Shown: positions 1-7,702, numbered from the stretch's first letter. The stretch: DNA of 17,029 nt from JBNJEM01 sp051745935 (GCA_051745935.1 JBNJEM010000087.1:1-17029), one strand, 5' to 3'. Notes: a model not told the origin generated them from the letters alone. Numbers and translations are program-made.

Positions 1-867
1 TGAATGCGTGCGCATGTCCACGTTGAAGCGATGCGGGGCAATCCCCATGGCCTGGAATTCCTTGGCCAGTCGCATCCGAACGTCGTTGGAGAGCTGCCAA
101 GCATGGGTCGGCGAAATGGCCCAGGCGGCGACCCAGCAGCGCAACGCGTCCTTACCCATCTCAATCAGCCAGAATCGCGGATTCTCGAAATGAGCGAAAA
201 AGGGACTGGTGCTCGCCACCTCAACCGCCCGTTCCTCGACCTGTTCGAGGTTGGCGTCAGAGGACACCCAAAACTCGACCCGGCACCATTGATAGCTATC
301 GTTGAGCGTGAGATTGAGGAATTTCTCGGTCATCATCTGGGCGTTTGGAATCACGTAGCGGCGCCAGTCCCAGATCTTCACAATGGTGTGGGACATCGTG
401 ATATCCTCGATCGTTCCATAGTTTCCGTCGATCAGCACCGTGTCGCCCACGCTTAAACAACCGGAAAAGGTAAACACAATTCCGCAAATCAGGTTTTCGA
501 TAAACGGCTTTGCCGCAATTCCCAGAACAATACCGGAAGCACCGGCAATCACCGAGATCATCGTTGCCGGAACCCCGCCCAGAAACGGAAATGAGAGCAA
601 CGCGAGCCACAGCAGAGCAATCGCCGAGACCGAAAAACGGCGGACGATCGAAAACCGGAACGCGACGCTTCGCGACGCGGCTTCGCGGGCATTGTGCAGC
701 GGCCGCCGAATTGGCGACCGCGTACGCACGGCTTGAAGCTCCTCCTGCTCCTCCACCTGCTCAAGCTGTTCGCTCTCCAAGCGGCGGATAAGCCACGACA
801 ATACCCCGAGAACGGAGACGCCCCCAATTACGACGGCCACGATGTAAATGATGGTCCCGACGCCCAT
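1..867 (-). CDS. MscS-family small-conductance mechanosensitive ion channel (3' end beyond the left edge)
   Basis: The frame stays open from an ATG at 867 to base 1, giving 289 codons with no stop, so the C-terminus is missing. MscS channels open under membrane tension to release solutes during hypo-osmotic shock. Three hydrophobic segments are seen: residues about 5-27, 79-96 and 100-137. The third is the pore helix, rich in Gly and Ala (IAGASGIVLGIAAKPFIENL), and leads into a beta domain with VGDTVLI (140-146) and YVIPNAQMM (171-179), both typical of MscS. Between TM1 and TM2 there is a Glu/Gln-rich, probably cytosolic stretch (30-45). The ATG follows a GGAG-like ribosome site about 10 nt upstream and no other ATG lies in frame above it. 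It stands alone. Family assignment is confident; ion selectivity and subfamily are not known. Confidence 0.88.
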   Translation of the reverse strand, partial: MGVGTIIYIVAVVIGGVSVLGVLSWLIRRLESEQLEQVEEQEELQAVRTRSPIRRPLHNAREAASRSVAFRFSIVRRFSVSAIALLWLALLSFPFLGGVPATMISVIAGASGIVLGIAAKPFIENLICGIVFTFSGCLSVGDTVLIDGNYGTIEDITMSHTIVKIWDWRRYVIPNAQMMTEKFLNLTLNDSYQWCRVEFWVSSDANLEQVEERAVEVASTSPFFAHFENPRFWLIEMGKDALRCWVAAWAISPTHAWQLSNDVRMRLAKEFQAMGIAPHRFNVDMRTHS

Positions 868-940
868 TGCCCGCTTTCTCCACGATGGATTCCGCTCAAA
901 AAAACTTCTCGACGAAAATAGTGAAACGAACCAAAAAGCG

Positions 941-1182
941 ATGACAAAACCAGTCAGGTTTCCCTTCAACCAGGGAGCTTTGGATGCGGAAGCCCCGTTT
1001 TATTACCGGCTGTAAAAAGCCATGACAAAACCAGTCAGGTTTCCCTTCAACCAGGGAGCTTTGGATGCGGAAGCCCCGTTTTATTACCGGCTGTAAAAAG
1101 CCATGACAAAACCAGTCAGGTTTCCCTTCAACCAGAGAGCTTTGGAAGTGGAAGCCAACGTTTTATTACCGGCTGCAAGAAA
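941..1182 (+). repeat. tandem array of 81-bp units, three copies
   Basis: Units start at 941, 1022 and 1103, each with ATGACAAAACCAGTCAGG, so the period is exactly 81 bp. Units 1 and 2 are identical over all 81 bases; unit 3 is diverged in its second half (a few substitutions plus one extra base that shifts the frame). In units 1 and 2 the ATG opens a 24-codon frame (MTKPVRFPF to FYYRL) ending in TAA, leaving 6 bases before the next ATG. I see no ribosome site ahead of these ATGs, so translation is doubtful. The function is unknown. Confidence 0.9.
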
Positions 1183-1255
1183 TGATGCTCCTCGCGGTGA
1201 CTCGGCGGTCGCTTCGCGGCCGGACCGGGCGTCAAACGAAGGTGATGAAGATATA

Positions 1256-1356
1256 TTTCAGGCGGTTGGATTTTTCCGGGTGGAAAGCTGCCCGACGCAA
1301 GCCGTCCTCCCCTTTGGTCGGACTCGCGGCGGAGAAAGTCATCCGCGACCGGTATA
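1256..1356 (+). repeat. 100-bp interspersed repeat, copy A (forward)
   Basis: It runs from TTTCAGGCGGTTGGA to CGCGACCGGTATA and is nearly identical to the copy at 1629-1728. It has one extra base in the middle (CTCCCCTTTGG against CTCCCGTTGG), making 101 bp. A TCGCGG/CCGCGA inverted repeat lies near its right end. No open frame in it looks like a gene. Confidence 0.9.
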
Positions 1357-1438
1357 ATCCTGGCTGGCGAAAGTCGAGATCGCAAGAATTTGCGTCCGGG
1401 ACGCGGAACCCCTCAGCCATGCTTTGCGGTCTGTTACC

Positions 1439-1524
1439 CAAAAGCCAAGACGAAACCGTTCAGGTCACCGGCCCTCCAACAGGTTTGGAAGCGGCAGCTA
1501 AGTTTGGTTGCCGACTGTAAAAGC
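1439..1524 (+). repeat. diverged single unit related to the 81-bp array
   Basis: The segment from AAAAGCCAAGACGAAACC to GCCGACTGTAAAAGC follows the order of the 81-bp unit: AAAGCC, GACRAAACC-GTCAGG, CCAACAGG, TTTGGAAGCGG, TTGCCGACTGTAAAAGC. It has many substitutions and small gaps. It lies between the two forward copies of the 100-bp repeat. Confidence 0.6.
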
Positions 1525-1628
1525 ACAACGTACCCTACTATCGGAATGTAATCCGGTCACTGATTCGCGTCCAGTCCTATTTCGTTTTTTTGCCGCCCCT
1601 CCTGAAACACGGACCGCAAGCAACTATA

Positions 1629-1728
1629 TTTCAGGCGGTTGGATTTTTCCGGGTGGAAAGCTGCCCGACGCAAGCCGTCCTCCCGTTGGTCGGACTCGCG
1701 GCGGAGAAAGTCATCCGCGACCGGTATA
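1629..1728 (+). repeat. 100-bp interspersed repeat, copy B (forward)
   Basis: An intact unit of exactly 100 bp, used here as the reference for the family. Conserved parts in order are TTTCAGGCGG, a CCGGGTGGAAAGCTGCCCG hairpin, GACGCAAGCCGTCC, TTGGTCGGACTCGCGGCGG and CCGCGACCGGTATA. TCGCGG (1696-1701) and CCGCGA (1715-1720) form a perfect 6-bp inverted repeat. Confidence 0.92.
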
Positions 1729-1844
1729 ATAGCGGTTGAAACGCGGACGGCTTGCACCGCGGAGACTTCCCGGCAGGGGACCCAAATGTCCGGAAACAGC
1801 GCGCGGGCATTGTGTCGAGAGCGCGACACGGGTATGCGTTCCCC

Positions 1845-1884
1845 AAGAAAAACCAAGACCCCCTCTCGCTTGCGCCAGAGGGGG
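1845..1884 (-). terminator. intrinsic terminator of the cold-shock gene
   Basis: On the minus strand CCCCCTCT (1884-1877) and AGAGGGGG (1866-1859) form a perfect 8-bp GC-rich stem with a 10-nt loop. It is followed by the T-rich tract TCTTGGTTTTTCTT. It lies about 60 nt past the stop of the cold-shock gene and is the best terminator in the window. Confidence 0.75.
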
Positions 1885-1943
1885 CCTCATGGTTCGCTAT
1901 GAGCTCACGCAACTACGGCGTGACTCTCGTGCTTTGCATGCGG

Positions 1944-2141
1944 TTATGCAACCCGAACGTTCTCCGCGCGGGGACCTTTGGGACCGCGACCTTCCTCGTA
2001 GGTGACCGGTTGCCCGATCTGAAGCGATTCGATTGTCGCTCCCTCGACGGCGCTGTGGTGGAAAAAGATATCCCCACGATCACCTTCAATAAACCCAAAC
2101 CCCTTGTCGGCCAACACTTTCTTGATCGTTCCTTGCGGCAT
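1944..2141 (-). CDS. cold-shock-domain protein (CspA family)
   Basis: This 65-residue protein is essentially one cold-shock domain, a five-stranded OB fold that binds single-stranded RNA or DNA and acts as an RNA chaperone. RNP1 is KGFGFI (residues 13-18) and RNP2 is DIFFHHS (24-30). The C-terminal part has the expected VTYEEGRGPKGPRAENV. Length is normal for the family (65-75). The ATG is preceded by GAAGGAG about 7 nt upstream. The gene is monocistronic with its own terminator. Whether it is cold-induced or constitutive cannot be told; the leader is short and shows no obvious cold-box structure. Confidence 0.95.
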   Translation of the reverse strand: MPQGTIKKVLADKGFGFIEGDRGDIFFHHSAVEGATIESLQIGQPVTYEEGRGPKGPRAENVRVA

Positions 2142-3005
2142 CTCGCCACTCCTTCAAAACAAATAACTTCACACGTTCAGCCCGCAAAACTTCAGTCAGC
2201 GCCGAGCGACGAAGCGAAACCATGGCTGAACAAACACAACTGGTGGCAATGAACCGCAATCGGAAACAGGTAGCCTTGGAAAGGCTGCTGAGAAACGAAA
2301 CGCAGCATCCCGAAGCCAGAACCAACAAGGAGGTAGAACGTCGCCATAAAACATGTACTAAACACGCCCTCGCGACACCTATGAATGTTGGCCCTCATCT
2401 TCGTCTTATCACCCCATGTACACTCAATTATGGCATTCCGCGCGAAAAAAGACAAGGGGCATCCGGCCTCATTCTTGAAAACGCCACACACGTGGCCGGC
2501 AGAGATCTCGCGAGCCCCCCTTTCGGGCCCTGACAGAATAGCGTGCGGGTGGGTTAAGGAAAGGTTCCAAAAGATTTCAAGACACTCTATTTGGTTGCCC
2601 CTCGCAGCCTGCTCGTGTTGAACGAAGCACGAACAGGACCGAAAGGGCCAAGGCGCGACGTGGAAGACCGGCCAACAGGCAAAACCGTGGGGAGAACGGG
2701 CCAGCTGATAAGAATGGGTCGCTGGGTGGTGACTCGATTCTATACCGGTCGCGGATGACGTTCTCCGCCGCAAGTCCGACCAGCGGGAGGACGGCTTGCG
2801 TCGGGCAGCTTTCCACCCGGAAAAACCCAACCGCCTGAAATATACCGATCGTGGATGGTTTTCTCCGCCGCGAGTCCGACCAACGGGAGGACGGCCTGCG
2901 TCGGGCAGCTTTCCACCCGGAAAAATCCAACCGCCTGAAATATATATCCCGTTTTGTTCCACTAGCAGCACGAGGCCATCTCAAGGACGCACTGCGCGTA
3001 CCGCG
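2142..3005. other. gene-free region with a repeat dimer
   Basis: The only recognisable content is the reverse-oriented tandem pair of the 100-bp repeat at 2741-2944. A 259-codon open frame crosses most of the region on the minus strand, but its first third is a translation of those repeats and the rest resembles no protein I know. In 2200-2740 I see neither a gene nor clear structure. Confidence 0.6.
2741..2944 (-). repeat. tandem dimer of the 100-bp repeat, copies C and D (reverse)
   Basis: TATACCGGTCGCGG starts at 2741 and TATACCGATCGTGG at 2841, so the two units follow each other at exactly 100 bp with no spacer. Both end in CCGCCTGAAATATA, and the TATA is shared at the joint. Copy C and copy D differ from each other and from copies A and B by scattered substitutions, for example CGCAAG against CGCGAG. 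Confidence 0.9.
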
Positions 3006-3422
3006 CTAGCCGAGCAGTTCCGGGTCCCCTTTGGATCCGGGCAGCGCCACGGTCACCAACAAAAGAGCCTCCTCCGTCGCTTTCACCGAAAACGGTTCAT
3101 TGCTCGAGCAGTGGAGCAGCTGCCCCGCATTGAGCTCCGCCGCGTGGGGGGGGACACCAATAACTACCCGGCCTCGCAGACACTGAATCGTGCTCTCTCC
3201 TTGAAACTCGTGCGTCGGAACGGCCTTTTTCGGCGTGACGACCAGCCGGATTACCTCCAACCGATCGGTTCTCACCAAGGTCGTGGCCTGAGACGCCCCG
3301 AAATCCCCCTCAGACGGGTGAATCTCAACGACGCTACCGAGCTTGGTGTGTGGGTCGGACACGATCACTCCTTTTAAGTTGGGAAGAGGCCGAGAAGTCG
3401 CGTTTTCGCGAACGCTCAACAT
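3006..3422 (-). CDS. small single-domain cupin protein
   Basis: A 138-residue protein when started at the ATG at 3422; a TTG four codons earlier (3434) is also possible, and neither has a clear ribosome site. Residues about 55-128 form a cupin barrel: LEVIRLVVTPKKAVPTHEFQG, then IQCLRGRVVIG, then LNAGQLLHCSSNEPFSVKATEEALLLV. The usual metal site (HxH...E in motif 1 and His in motif 2) is mostly absent. One motif-1 His (H71) and a nearby Glu remain, and motif 2 has no His at the usual place. A metal-dependent enzyme is therefore unlikely; ligand binding or sensing is more plausible. It lies about 185 bp downstream of the NYN gene on the same strand. The substrate is unknown. Confidence 0.75.
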   Translation of the reverse strand: MLSVRENATSRPLPNLKGVIVSDPHTKLGSVVEIHPSEGDFGASQATTLVRTDRLEVIRLVVTPKKAVPTHEFQGESTIQCLRGRVVIGVPPHAAELNAGQLLHCSSNEPFSVKATEEALLLVTVALPGSKGDPELLG

Positions 3423-3573
3423 GGAAGCGACCAAGGGAGCAAGTCGATATCCTGAAGGGACGAGCCCGGGCGGACCGCTAGAATATCACCGCCTGGAATC
3501 CCCGGGTTGTGCGCGCCTGTTTTCACAACGCGTCTCCCGAAACAGACGGAACAATCGCGAGGCCCGATTCGGT

Positions 3574-3590
3574 GGGCGGCCTCGCCGCCC
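3574..3590 (-). terminator. possible terminator hairpin after the NYN gene
   Basis: GGGCGGC-CTC-GCCGCCC is a perfect 7-bp stem with a 3-nt loop, 17 nt past the NYN stop codon. No T-run follows, so it may be a weak intrinsic terminator or an mRNA 3' stabiliser. Confidence 0.4.
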
Positions 3591-3607
3591 AAGCCGGCCC
3601 ACTGGAC

Positions 3608-4375
3608 TCAGTCTTCTCGGCGGCGCACCTTGTAATTCCCGCGACTGTCATCGTACTCAAGGTCGATGAGTTGTCTCGACTCGATGTCTTTCAGCAGGTC
3701 CGAAAAGTTCTGGTATCCGTAGTACCCTTCGCTAAAACCCGGATATACTCGCCGAATCGCTTGTTTTAGCATCGAGCCCCACAGTGGATCGTAGTCTTGC
3801 CCGACCGAGTCAACGACCTCCAGAACGTGGTTAATGGCTTCCTGCTTCTTGTCCTCTTTGGTTTTGCCCTGCTTCGTCGCGCTCTTGGCCGTCTTGGCCG
3901 TCTTGGCCACCCGGATCAGATCGTCGTAATAAATAAACTCGTCGCAATTGGCAATGAGCAGATCGGACGTCGAGCTCTTGGCCCCACAGCCAATGACCCG
4001 CTTGTTGTTCTCCTTCAACTTGGAAACAAGCGGCGAAAAATCACTATCCCCCGAAATCAAGGCAAACACGTCAATATGCTGCTTGGAATAACAGAGATCC
4101 AGACCGTCCACCACCATCCGGATGTCCGCGCTGTTCTTGCCGCTGATCTTGCTTTGAGGAATGTCGATCAGCTCGATCCCCTGGGCGTGAAACTCCTGGA
4201 GCGCGTCTCGGTAATTGCTCCAGTCGCAGTACGCTCGCTTGTAGACAATCCGCCCTTTCTCCAGCAGCCGCTTCAAGACCAACTGGATTTGGAATTTCCC
4301 CCCGTCCATGTCTCGCACGCCAATGGCTAGATTCTCGAAATCCACGAAAACGGCAATGAGTGGTTCTTCGGACAT
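3608..4375 (-). CDS. NYN-domain (PIN-like) ribonuclease with C-terminal OST-HTH/LOTUS domain
   Basis: 255 residues with two domains. Residues 6-155 are a NYN (LabA/DUF88) domain, a PIN-like Mg-dependent RNase fold. Acidic residues expected at the active site are present: D12 in AVFVDFENL, D84 and D90 in SADIRMVVDG, and D110/D112 in ISGDSDFSPL. A Lys/Ala-rich linker follows (157-178), encoded by a short direct repeat of GTCTTGGCC. Residues about 180-252 fit an OST-HTH/LOTUS winged helix (DPLWGSMLKQAIRRVYPGF, then YYGYQNFSDLLKDIESRQLI), known to bind RNA. The likely role is RNA cleavage or turnover in the cytoplasm; targets are unknown. The ATG has AAGAG about 6 nt upstream. It appears monocistronic. 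Confidence 0.9.
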   Translation of the reverse strand: MSEEPLIAVFVDFENLAIGVRDMDGGKFQIQLVLKRLLEKGRIVYKRAYCDWSNYRDALQEFHAQGIELIDIPQSKISGKNSADIRMVVDGLDLCYSKQHIDVFALISGDSDFSPLVSKLKENNKRVIGCGAKSSTSDLLIANCDEFIYYDDLIRVAKTAKTAKSATKQGKTKEDKKQEAINHVLEVVDSVGQDYDPLWGSMLKQAIRRVYPGFSEGYYGYQNFSDLLKDIESRQLIDLEYDDSRGNYKVRRRED

Positions 4376-4503
4376 GTGTTCTCTTCATCCATGACGCGCG
4401 TCAGCGCGCGATGTGTGAGGCAGCGAGCGGGGAGTCGCTGAGCCAGTCCAGCCAGCGCATCCAATACGGCCCCCCCTCTTGTTCAAATCATACTTCACGG
4501 CCA

Positions 4504-4625
4504 GTAACAAAACGCAGCTCCCGCGTCCAGAACGGCTTGGAACGCGAAAACCGGGAATGGTTTTGTTGCGACTTGCCCCCGTGACAAAACGTGGTTCCCG
4601 CCCCAAGACGCGGTAGGTGAGCGGA
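4504..4625 (+). repeat. diverged pair of units resembling the 81-bp repeat
   Basis: GTAACAAAACGCAGCTCCCG (4504) and GTGACAAAACGTGGTTCCCG (4581) begin two related units 77 bp apart. The first continues with CTTGGAACGCGAAAACC and TTTTGTTGCGACTTG, which follow the order of the 81-bp array (TTTGGAxGCGGAAGCC, TTTTATTACCGGCTG). The second stays similar only through its first half. Homology with the array at 941 is probable but judged by eye. Confidence 0.45.
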
Positions 4626-5155
4626 AACCCGACTGGACTTATCCTGGCTTGTGAGTCTATCACATACCATTTTGGCCCGGAAGGAGACTGCCCACGAGAC
4701 CCTCTCCCGCCAGCCGCGGGCGGGGCAGACCTTAGCTCGGGGCTCCGTCTTGAGCACCAACTCGCTCGCCAGCGACCGCCGCGGAGCGACATCGCACTGG
4801 CCACACCCATTGTTCGCCGATCCTTACCGGCGGCGAACCCCCATCGTTACGCTCACCAGACGAAATCCGCGATACTGCAACCAAACAGCGATTGCGGAAC
4901 CGCTCCGGCCGGTCCGCCACCCTCACAAACCATCCGCGCCCCCTCCAGCGCGCCACCCCCTCCGGCCCTCCAATTCAAACCGTTTCAATCTCAATCCGAG
5001 GCTGAGCAGGATTCCGCATCTGGGCAGTCAGTCTCCTTCGCACCTTCACCACTTGTTGTGGACTGTGTGGCGACAGCTGCCTTCGAGGTGCTGCTTCTCT
5101 TCCAGGTGCCTCCGGCAGCATTCCGTGCTGCGCTGGGATTTGTCGAGCACGGCCC

Positions 5156-5184
5156 TTGACATCGTGGCAAACAGGGACTCTATT
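5156..5184 (+). promoter_or_regulatory. possible sigma70-type promoter for the sugar operon
   Basis: A perfect TTGACA (5156-5161) stands 17 bp before TCTATT (5179-5184), which matches TATAAT at four of six positions. If used, transcription would start near 5191 and leave a leader of about 450 nt before the first gene. No better pair was seen closer to the gene. Confidence 0.3.
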
Positions 5185-5490
5185 CAGCCATGATGTCTGG
5201 GTGAATCGTGACTTGCCTGGTGGCTCTTTCTTCGTCAGGCGAGGAGGGAACGTATTGCTACCGCGTCGGGATGTGGGTAGCGGTCTGGTGGTAGCGTCGG
5301 GCTGTTGTGGAAAAGTCCCAGGGCGAACTGCTGCGAGCATCGTCAGCATCACGTTTGAACTGCTGAGTTCTTTGCGCGAGGCCGGTGGTCCGAGAAGCTT
5401 GCTGGAAGTTGTGTTGTAGTTGCGCCGGTCTTACAGGTTCAGTGCGCGGTGTTGGAAAGCGACTTTACTTGGGACTTAGCGACTTTTCGT

Positions 5491-5574
5491 CAACCGCAGA
5501 GAGCATTGCAGTTGAGCGGTTGGCAACCAGGTGACTGGTCACATGTGCAGCCAGACAAGTCAACCTGGTTCCAG
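5491..5574 (+). promoter_or_regulatory. structured leader with competing hairpins upstream of the sugar operon
   Basis: GG-c-AACCAGGTGACT (5522-5536) pairs with AGTCA-a-CCTGGTT-CC (5558-5572). This gives 14 base pairs with one single-base bulge on each side, and flanking T-A and T-G pairs can extend it. The 5' foot of this hairpin is also part of GCGGTTG (5516-5522), which is perfectly complementary to CAACCGC at 5491-5497. A third option is GGTTG/CAACC at 5518-5528. The 5' end of the big stem can therefore be taken by the upstream segment. The stem ends about 65 nt before the ATG; no T-run follows it, so it is not a plain terminator. Confidence 0.45.
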
Positions 5575-5639
5575 ATTTCCTGGCAAACGGTGAGTTATAA
5601 GTCCTGCGTAGAGAGTGTCCTTCAACGGAGATCCCTGCG

Positions 5640-6632
5640 ATGCAAGTGAAGAATGTTCTTCTGACCGGCGCTGCCGGGAAGATCGGCCGGGCGGTCCTGC
5701 CTGAGCTCGTGAAGGCGGGATACGCTGTTCGGGCCTTGGAGTATACCGACGGACTGCAAGTCGAACGCTTGGACAACGTGGAGGTGGTCACGGGCGATTT
5801 GCGGGATTCGACCCTTGCCCCGCGACTGATCGAGGACATGGACGTGGTGATCCATATGGCAAATGTCAAGGAGAATCGCGAGCTGTTTCTCGATGCGAAT
5901 GTCAAAGGAACGTTCTACCTACTCGAGGCCTGCCGCGACGCTGGACACATAAAGCAGTACATCCAAGCGGGCTCCGATGCTCGAGCGGGGATCTACTACT
6001 ATCCACAGCCGATCCCTATCGACGAGAACCATCCGCACTCGGGTTACCCGGGCTACTACCCGCTCTCGAAAGTGCTCGAAGAAGTGCTGTGCGAGCAGTT
6101 CCGGATCATGCACAAGCTCCCAATCACCGTCTTGCGGTTCTCCTGGGTATACCACGAGGACGATATCCTGGCCCACGTGACGTTGAGGGAACCGAACTTT
6201 GGCGTGCCCGTCTGGAAGGATTGGGCGGTGACCGACGAGCAGCGGTCATATTTCGCTGAGGGTAAGGACGGTGTCGCCTGTTTGGTGCATCCGGATGGCA
6301 GTGCGGGCAAGCGGCATATTGTCAGCATCAACGACGTGGTGCAGTCGATCATACTGGCGATCGGCAACTTGACGGCGGTCGGTGAGGCGTTCAACGTGGC
6401 CGGGCCATCTCCGTTCAGTTACGACGTACTGGCGGAATATGTGGCACGGGAGCTGAACCTGCCGGTGGTCCGGTTCACAGTCAACGAGTTCCACGATTTT
6501 TGCATCGAGCTGAGTAAATCGCGGTCGGTTTTGGGATTTCAGCCGCGAGACGACATATTCCGCATCGTCGACGACGCCCTTGTATTCCGCCGGGCGGGAA
6601 AGACCCGCTCCCAGTGCTTGTATCCTGGTTGA
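5640..6632 (+). CDS. NAD(P)-dependent epimerase/dehydratase, extended SDR family
   Basis: 330 residues, usual for extended short-chain dehydrogenases that act on sugars or sugar nucleotides. The Rossmann glycine motif TGAAGKIG is at 9-16, the catalytic pair Y140 and K144 in YYPLSK, and a likely active-site Ser in AGSD (S112). The C-terminal part (about 170-310) is the substrate-binding half, with FNVAGPSPFSYDVLAEYV. ATG 5640 is preceded by GGAG 9 nt upstream. It is the first gene of the operon, 30 bp before the next. The exact reaction (epimerisation, dehydration or sugar oxidation to a lactone) cannot be read from sequence. In this context a role in oxidative sugar catabolism is more likely than cell-surface sugar synthesis. 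Confidence 0.88.
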   Translation: MQVKNVLLTGAAGKIGRAVLPELVKAGYAVRALEYTDGLQVERLDNVEVVTGDLRDSTLAPRLIEDMDVVIHMANVKENRELFLDANVKGTFYLLEACRDAGHIKQYIQAGSDARAGIYYYPQPIPIDENHPHSGYPGYYPLSKVLEEVLCEQFRIMHKLPITVLRFSWVYHEDDILAHVTLREPNFGVPVWKDWAVTDEQRSYFAEGKDGVACLVHPDGSAGKRHIVSINDVVQSIILAIGNLTAVGEAFNVAGPSPFSYDVLAEYVARELNLPVVRFTVNEFHDFCIELSKSRSVLGFQPRDDIFRIVDDALVFRRAGKTRSQCLYPG

Positions 6633-6662
6633 TATGAGCTTCGCGCTCGAGGAGGTTCCGAA

Positions 6663-7697
6663 GTGACCGACACGCCAGTAAAGGGCCGAGCAGCCTCGCT
6701 GCGTTGGGGCGTCATCGGGCTGGGGTGGTTTGGAGAGGTTCATGCCGCTGTCCTGGCCAACATGCCGAGAATTGATTTGGCAGCTGCCTGCACGCGCCGT
6801 CCCGAACGATTGGCTGAGATAGCCGATCGTTATGGTTTCGAGCGGCGTTACACCGACTACCGGGAGCTGCTCGATGATCCCGGTGTGGACGTGGTCAGCA
6901 TCACGACGCACATGAACGACCATCGTGACATCGCCGTTGCGGCGTTGGAGGCCGGCAAGCACGTGTTGCTTGAGAAGCCGATGGCGCCGACGCCAGAAGA
7001 CTGTGATCCGATCGTGAAAGCCGCGCGCGAGAACCCGGGTAGGTTCATGGTGGGGCATGTCTGCCGATTCGATCCCAGAGTCACTCAGGCGAAGGAGGCA
7101 ATTGAGGCGGGGCGGATCGGTAAGATTGTTTCCATGCACGCGAGGCGCAATCTTTCGAAAGTGATCGGCCGGCAAGTTCTCGATAAGATCTCGGCGCTGA
7201 TGGGAGACGGCATCCACGACGCGGACCTGATGCTCTGGTTTAGCGGATCCCGGCCGGTGGACGTGTTTGCGAAGGAGATCCACCCAGGTTCCAATAAGTA
7301 TCCTGACGGGGGCTGGGCCATGTCACAGCTGGACGACGGTGCCATCGCCGTGGTTGAGTCGATCTGGCATCTGCCCGAGTCGACGCCCTACCAGATCGAC
7401 GCCCGCATGGAAGTGATTGGGACGGAGGGGGCGATTTACATCAACTGCGGCGAGGCGGGGTTGCAATTGCACGATGCCCAGGGTTGCCGCATGCCCGATA
7501 CGCTGTACTGGCCACAGGTCTTTGGTGAGTATTTCGGGATTCTACGGTTCGAGCTGCGGTACTTCGCCAACTGTGTCCTGGAGGGCAGGGATCCGGAGCG
7601 GATCACGCCGGAAGAGTCCCGCGCGGCGGTCGCCTGGATGGCCGCCGCTACCGAGTCGGCTCGCACGAATAAGATCATTGAAGGAATAGGAGGATAG
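6663..7697 (+). CDS. Gfo/Idh/MocA-family NAD(P)-dependent sugar/polyol oxidoreductase (first copy)
   Basis: 344 residues, normal length. The dinucleotide-binding motif is GVIGLGWFG (16-24), the family signature EKP is at 104-106, and the substrate-side motif GDGIHDADLM (181-190) supplies the catalytic Asp/His. The C-terminal half is the alpha/beta dimerisation and substrate domain (SQLDDGAIAVVESIW, RMEVIGTEGAIYI). The family includes inositol 2-dehydrogenases, glucose-fructose oxidoreductases and glycoside 3-dehydrogenases; the substrate here is unknown. The start is a GTG with GAGGAGG 8 nt upstream. The next gene begins 5 bp after its stop, indicating tight coupling. It is clearly distinct from the second copy at 8567. 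Confidence 0.93.
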   Translation: MTDTPVKGRAASLRWGVIGLGWFGEVHAAVLANMPRIDLAAACTRRPERLAEIADRYGFERRYTDYRELLDDPGVDVVSITTHMNDHRDIAVAALEAGKHVLLEKPMAPTPEDCDPIVKAARENPGRFMVGHVCRFDPRVTQAKEAIEAGRIGKIVSMHARRNLSKVIGRQVLDKISALMGDGIHDADLMLWFSGSRPVDVFAKEIHPGSNKYPDGGWAMSQLDDGAIAVVESIWHLPESTPYQIDARMEVIGTEGAIYINCGEAGLQLHDAQGCRMPDTLYWPQVFGEYFGILRFELRYFANCVLEGRDPERITPEESRAAVAWMAAATESARTNKIIEGIGG

Positions 7698-7702
7698 GCC
7701 CA

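Larger units (their letters stand above)
868..1943. other. gene-free, repeat-rich intergenic region
   Basis: No open frame here resembles a protein. The region holds the 81-bp tandem array, two forward copies of the 100-bp repeat, a diverged 81-bp unit between those copies, and the terminator of the cold-shock gene at its right end. A second small hairpin (GTGTCG/CGACAC, 1812-1829) lies beside that terminator. The stretches 1183-1250 and 1361-1438 show nothing I can name. Confidence 0.7.
4376..5639. other. 1.26-kb stretch without a convincing gene
   Basis: Open frames here (for example 4617-5159 plus and 4975-5352 minus) are Pro/Arg/Ser-rich, have no recognisable motif and look like chance frames. 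Contents seen: a diverged pair of 81-bp-like units (4504-4625), a GC hairpin CCCGCC/GGCGGG (4706-4724), a possible promoter near 5156, a GCTACC segment (5257-5262) that can pair with either of two GGTAGC copies (5276-5281, 5290-5295), and the hairpin group at 5491-5574. The right 450 bp may be the leader of the sugar operon. Confidence 0.55.

Noticed and set aside
941..1182. CRISPR array
   Set aside because: The units are contiguous 81-bp repeats with no unique spacers and no cas gene is present; the same holds for the 100-bp repeats.
1723..1730. TATAAT at the end of the 100-bp repeat as an outward promoter
   Set aside because: TATAAT is present only in copies A and B, no -35 element sits at proper distance, and copies C to G have other bases there.
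2192..2971. 259-codon open frame on the minus strand
   Set aside because: Its first third is a translation of the 100-bp repeat dimer; the rest has no protein-like motif and no ribosome site.
4617..5352. Open frames of 125-180 codons on both strands
   Set aside because: Composition is Pro/Arg/Ser-rich, no motif, overlapping in several frames as expected for GC-rich non-coding DNA.
6246..7283. 345-codon open frame on the minus strand
   Set aside because: Antisense to the SDR and first Gfo/Idh/MocA genes; no family motif.
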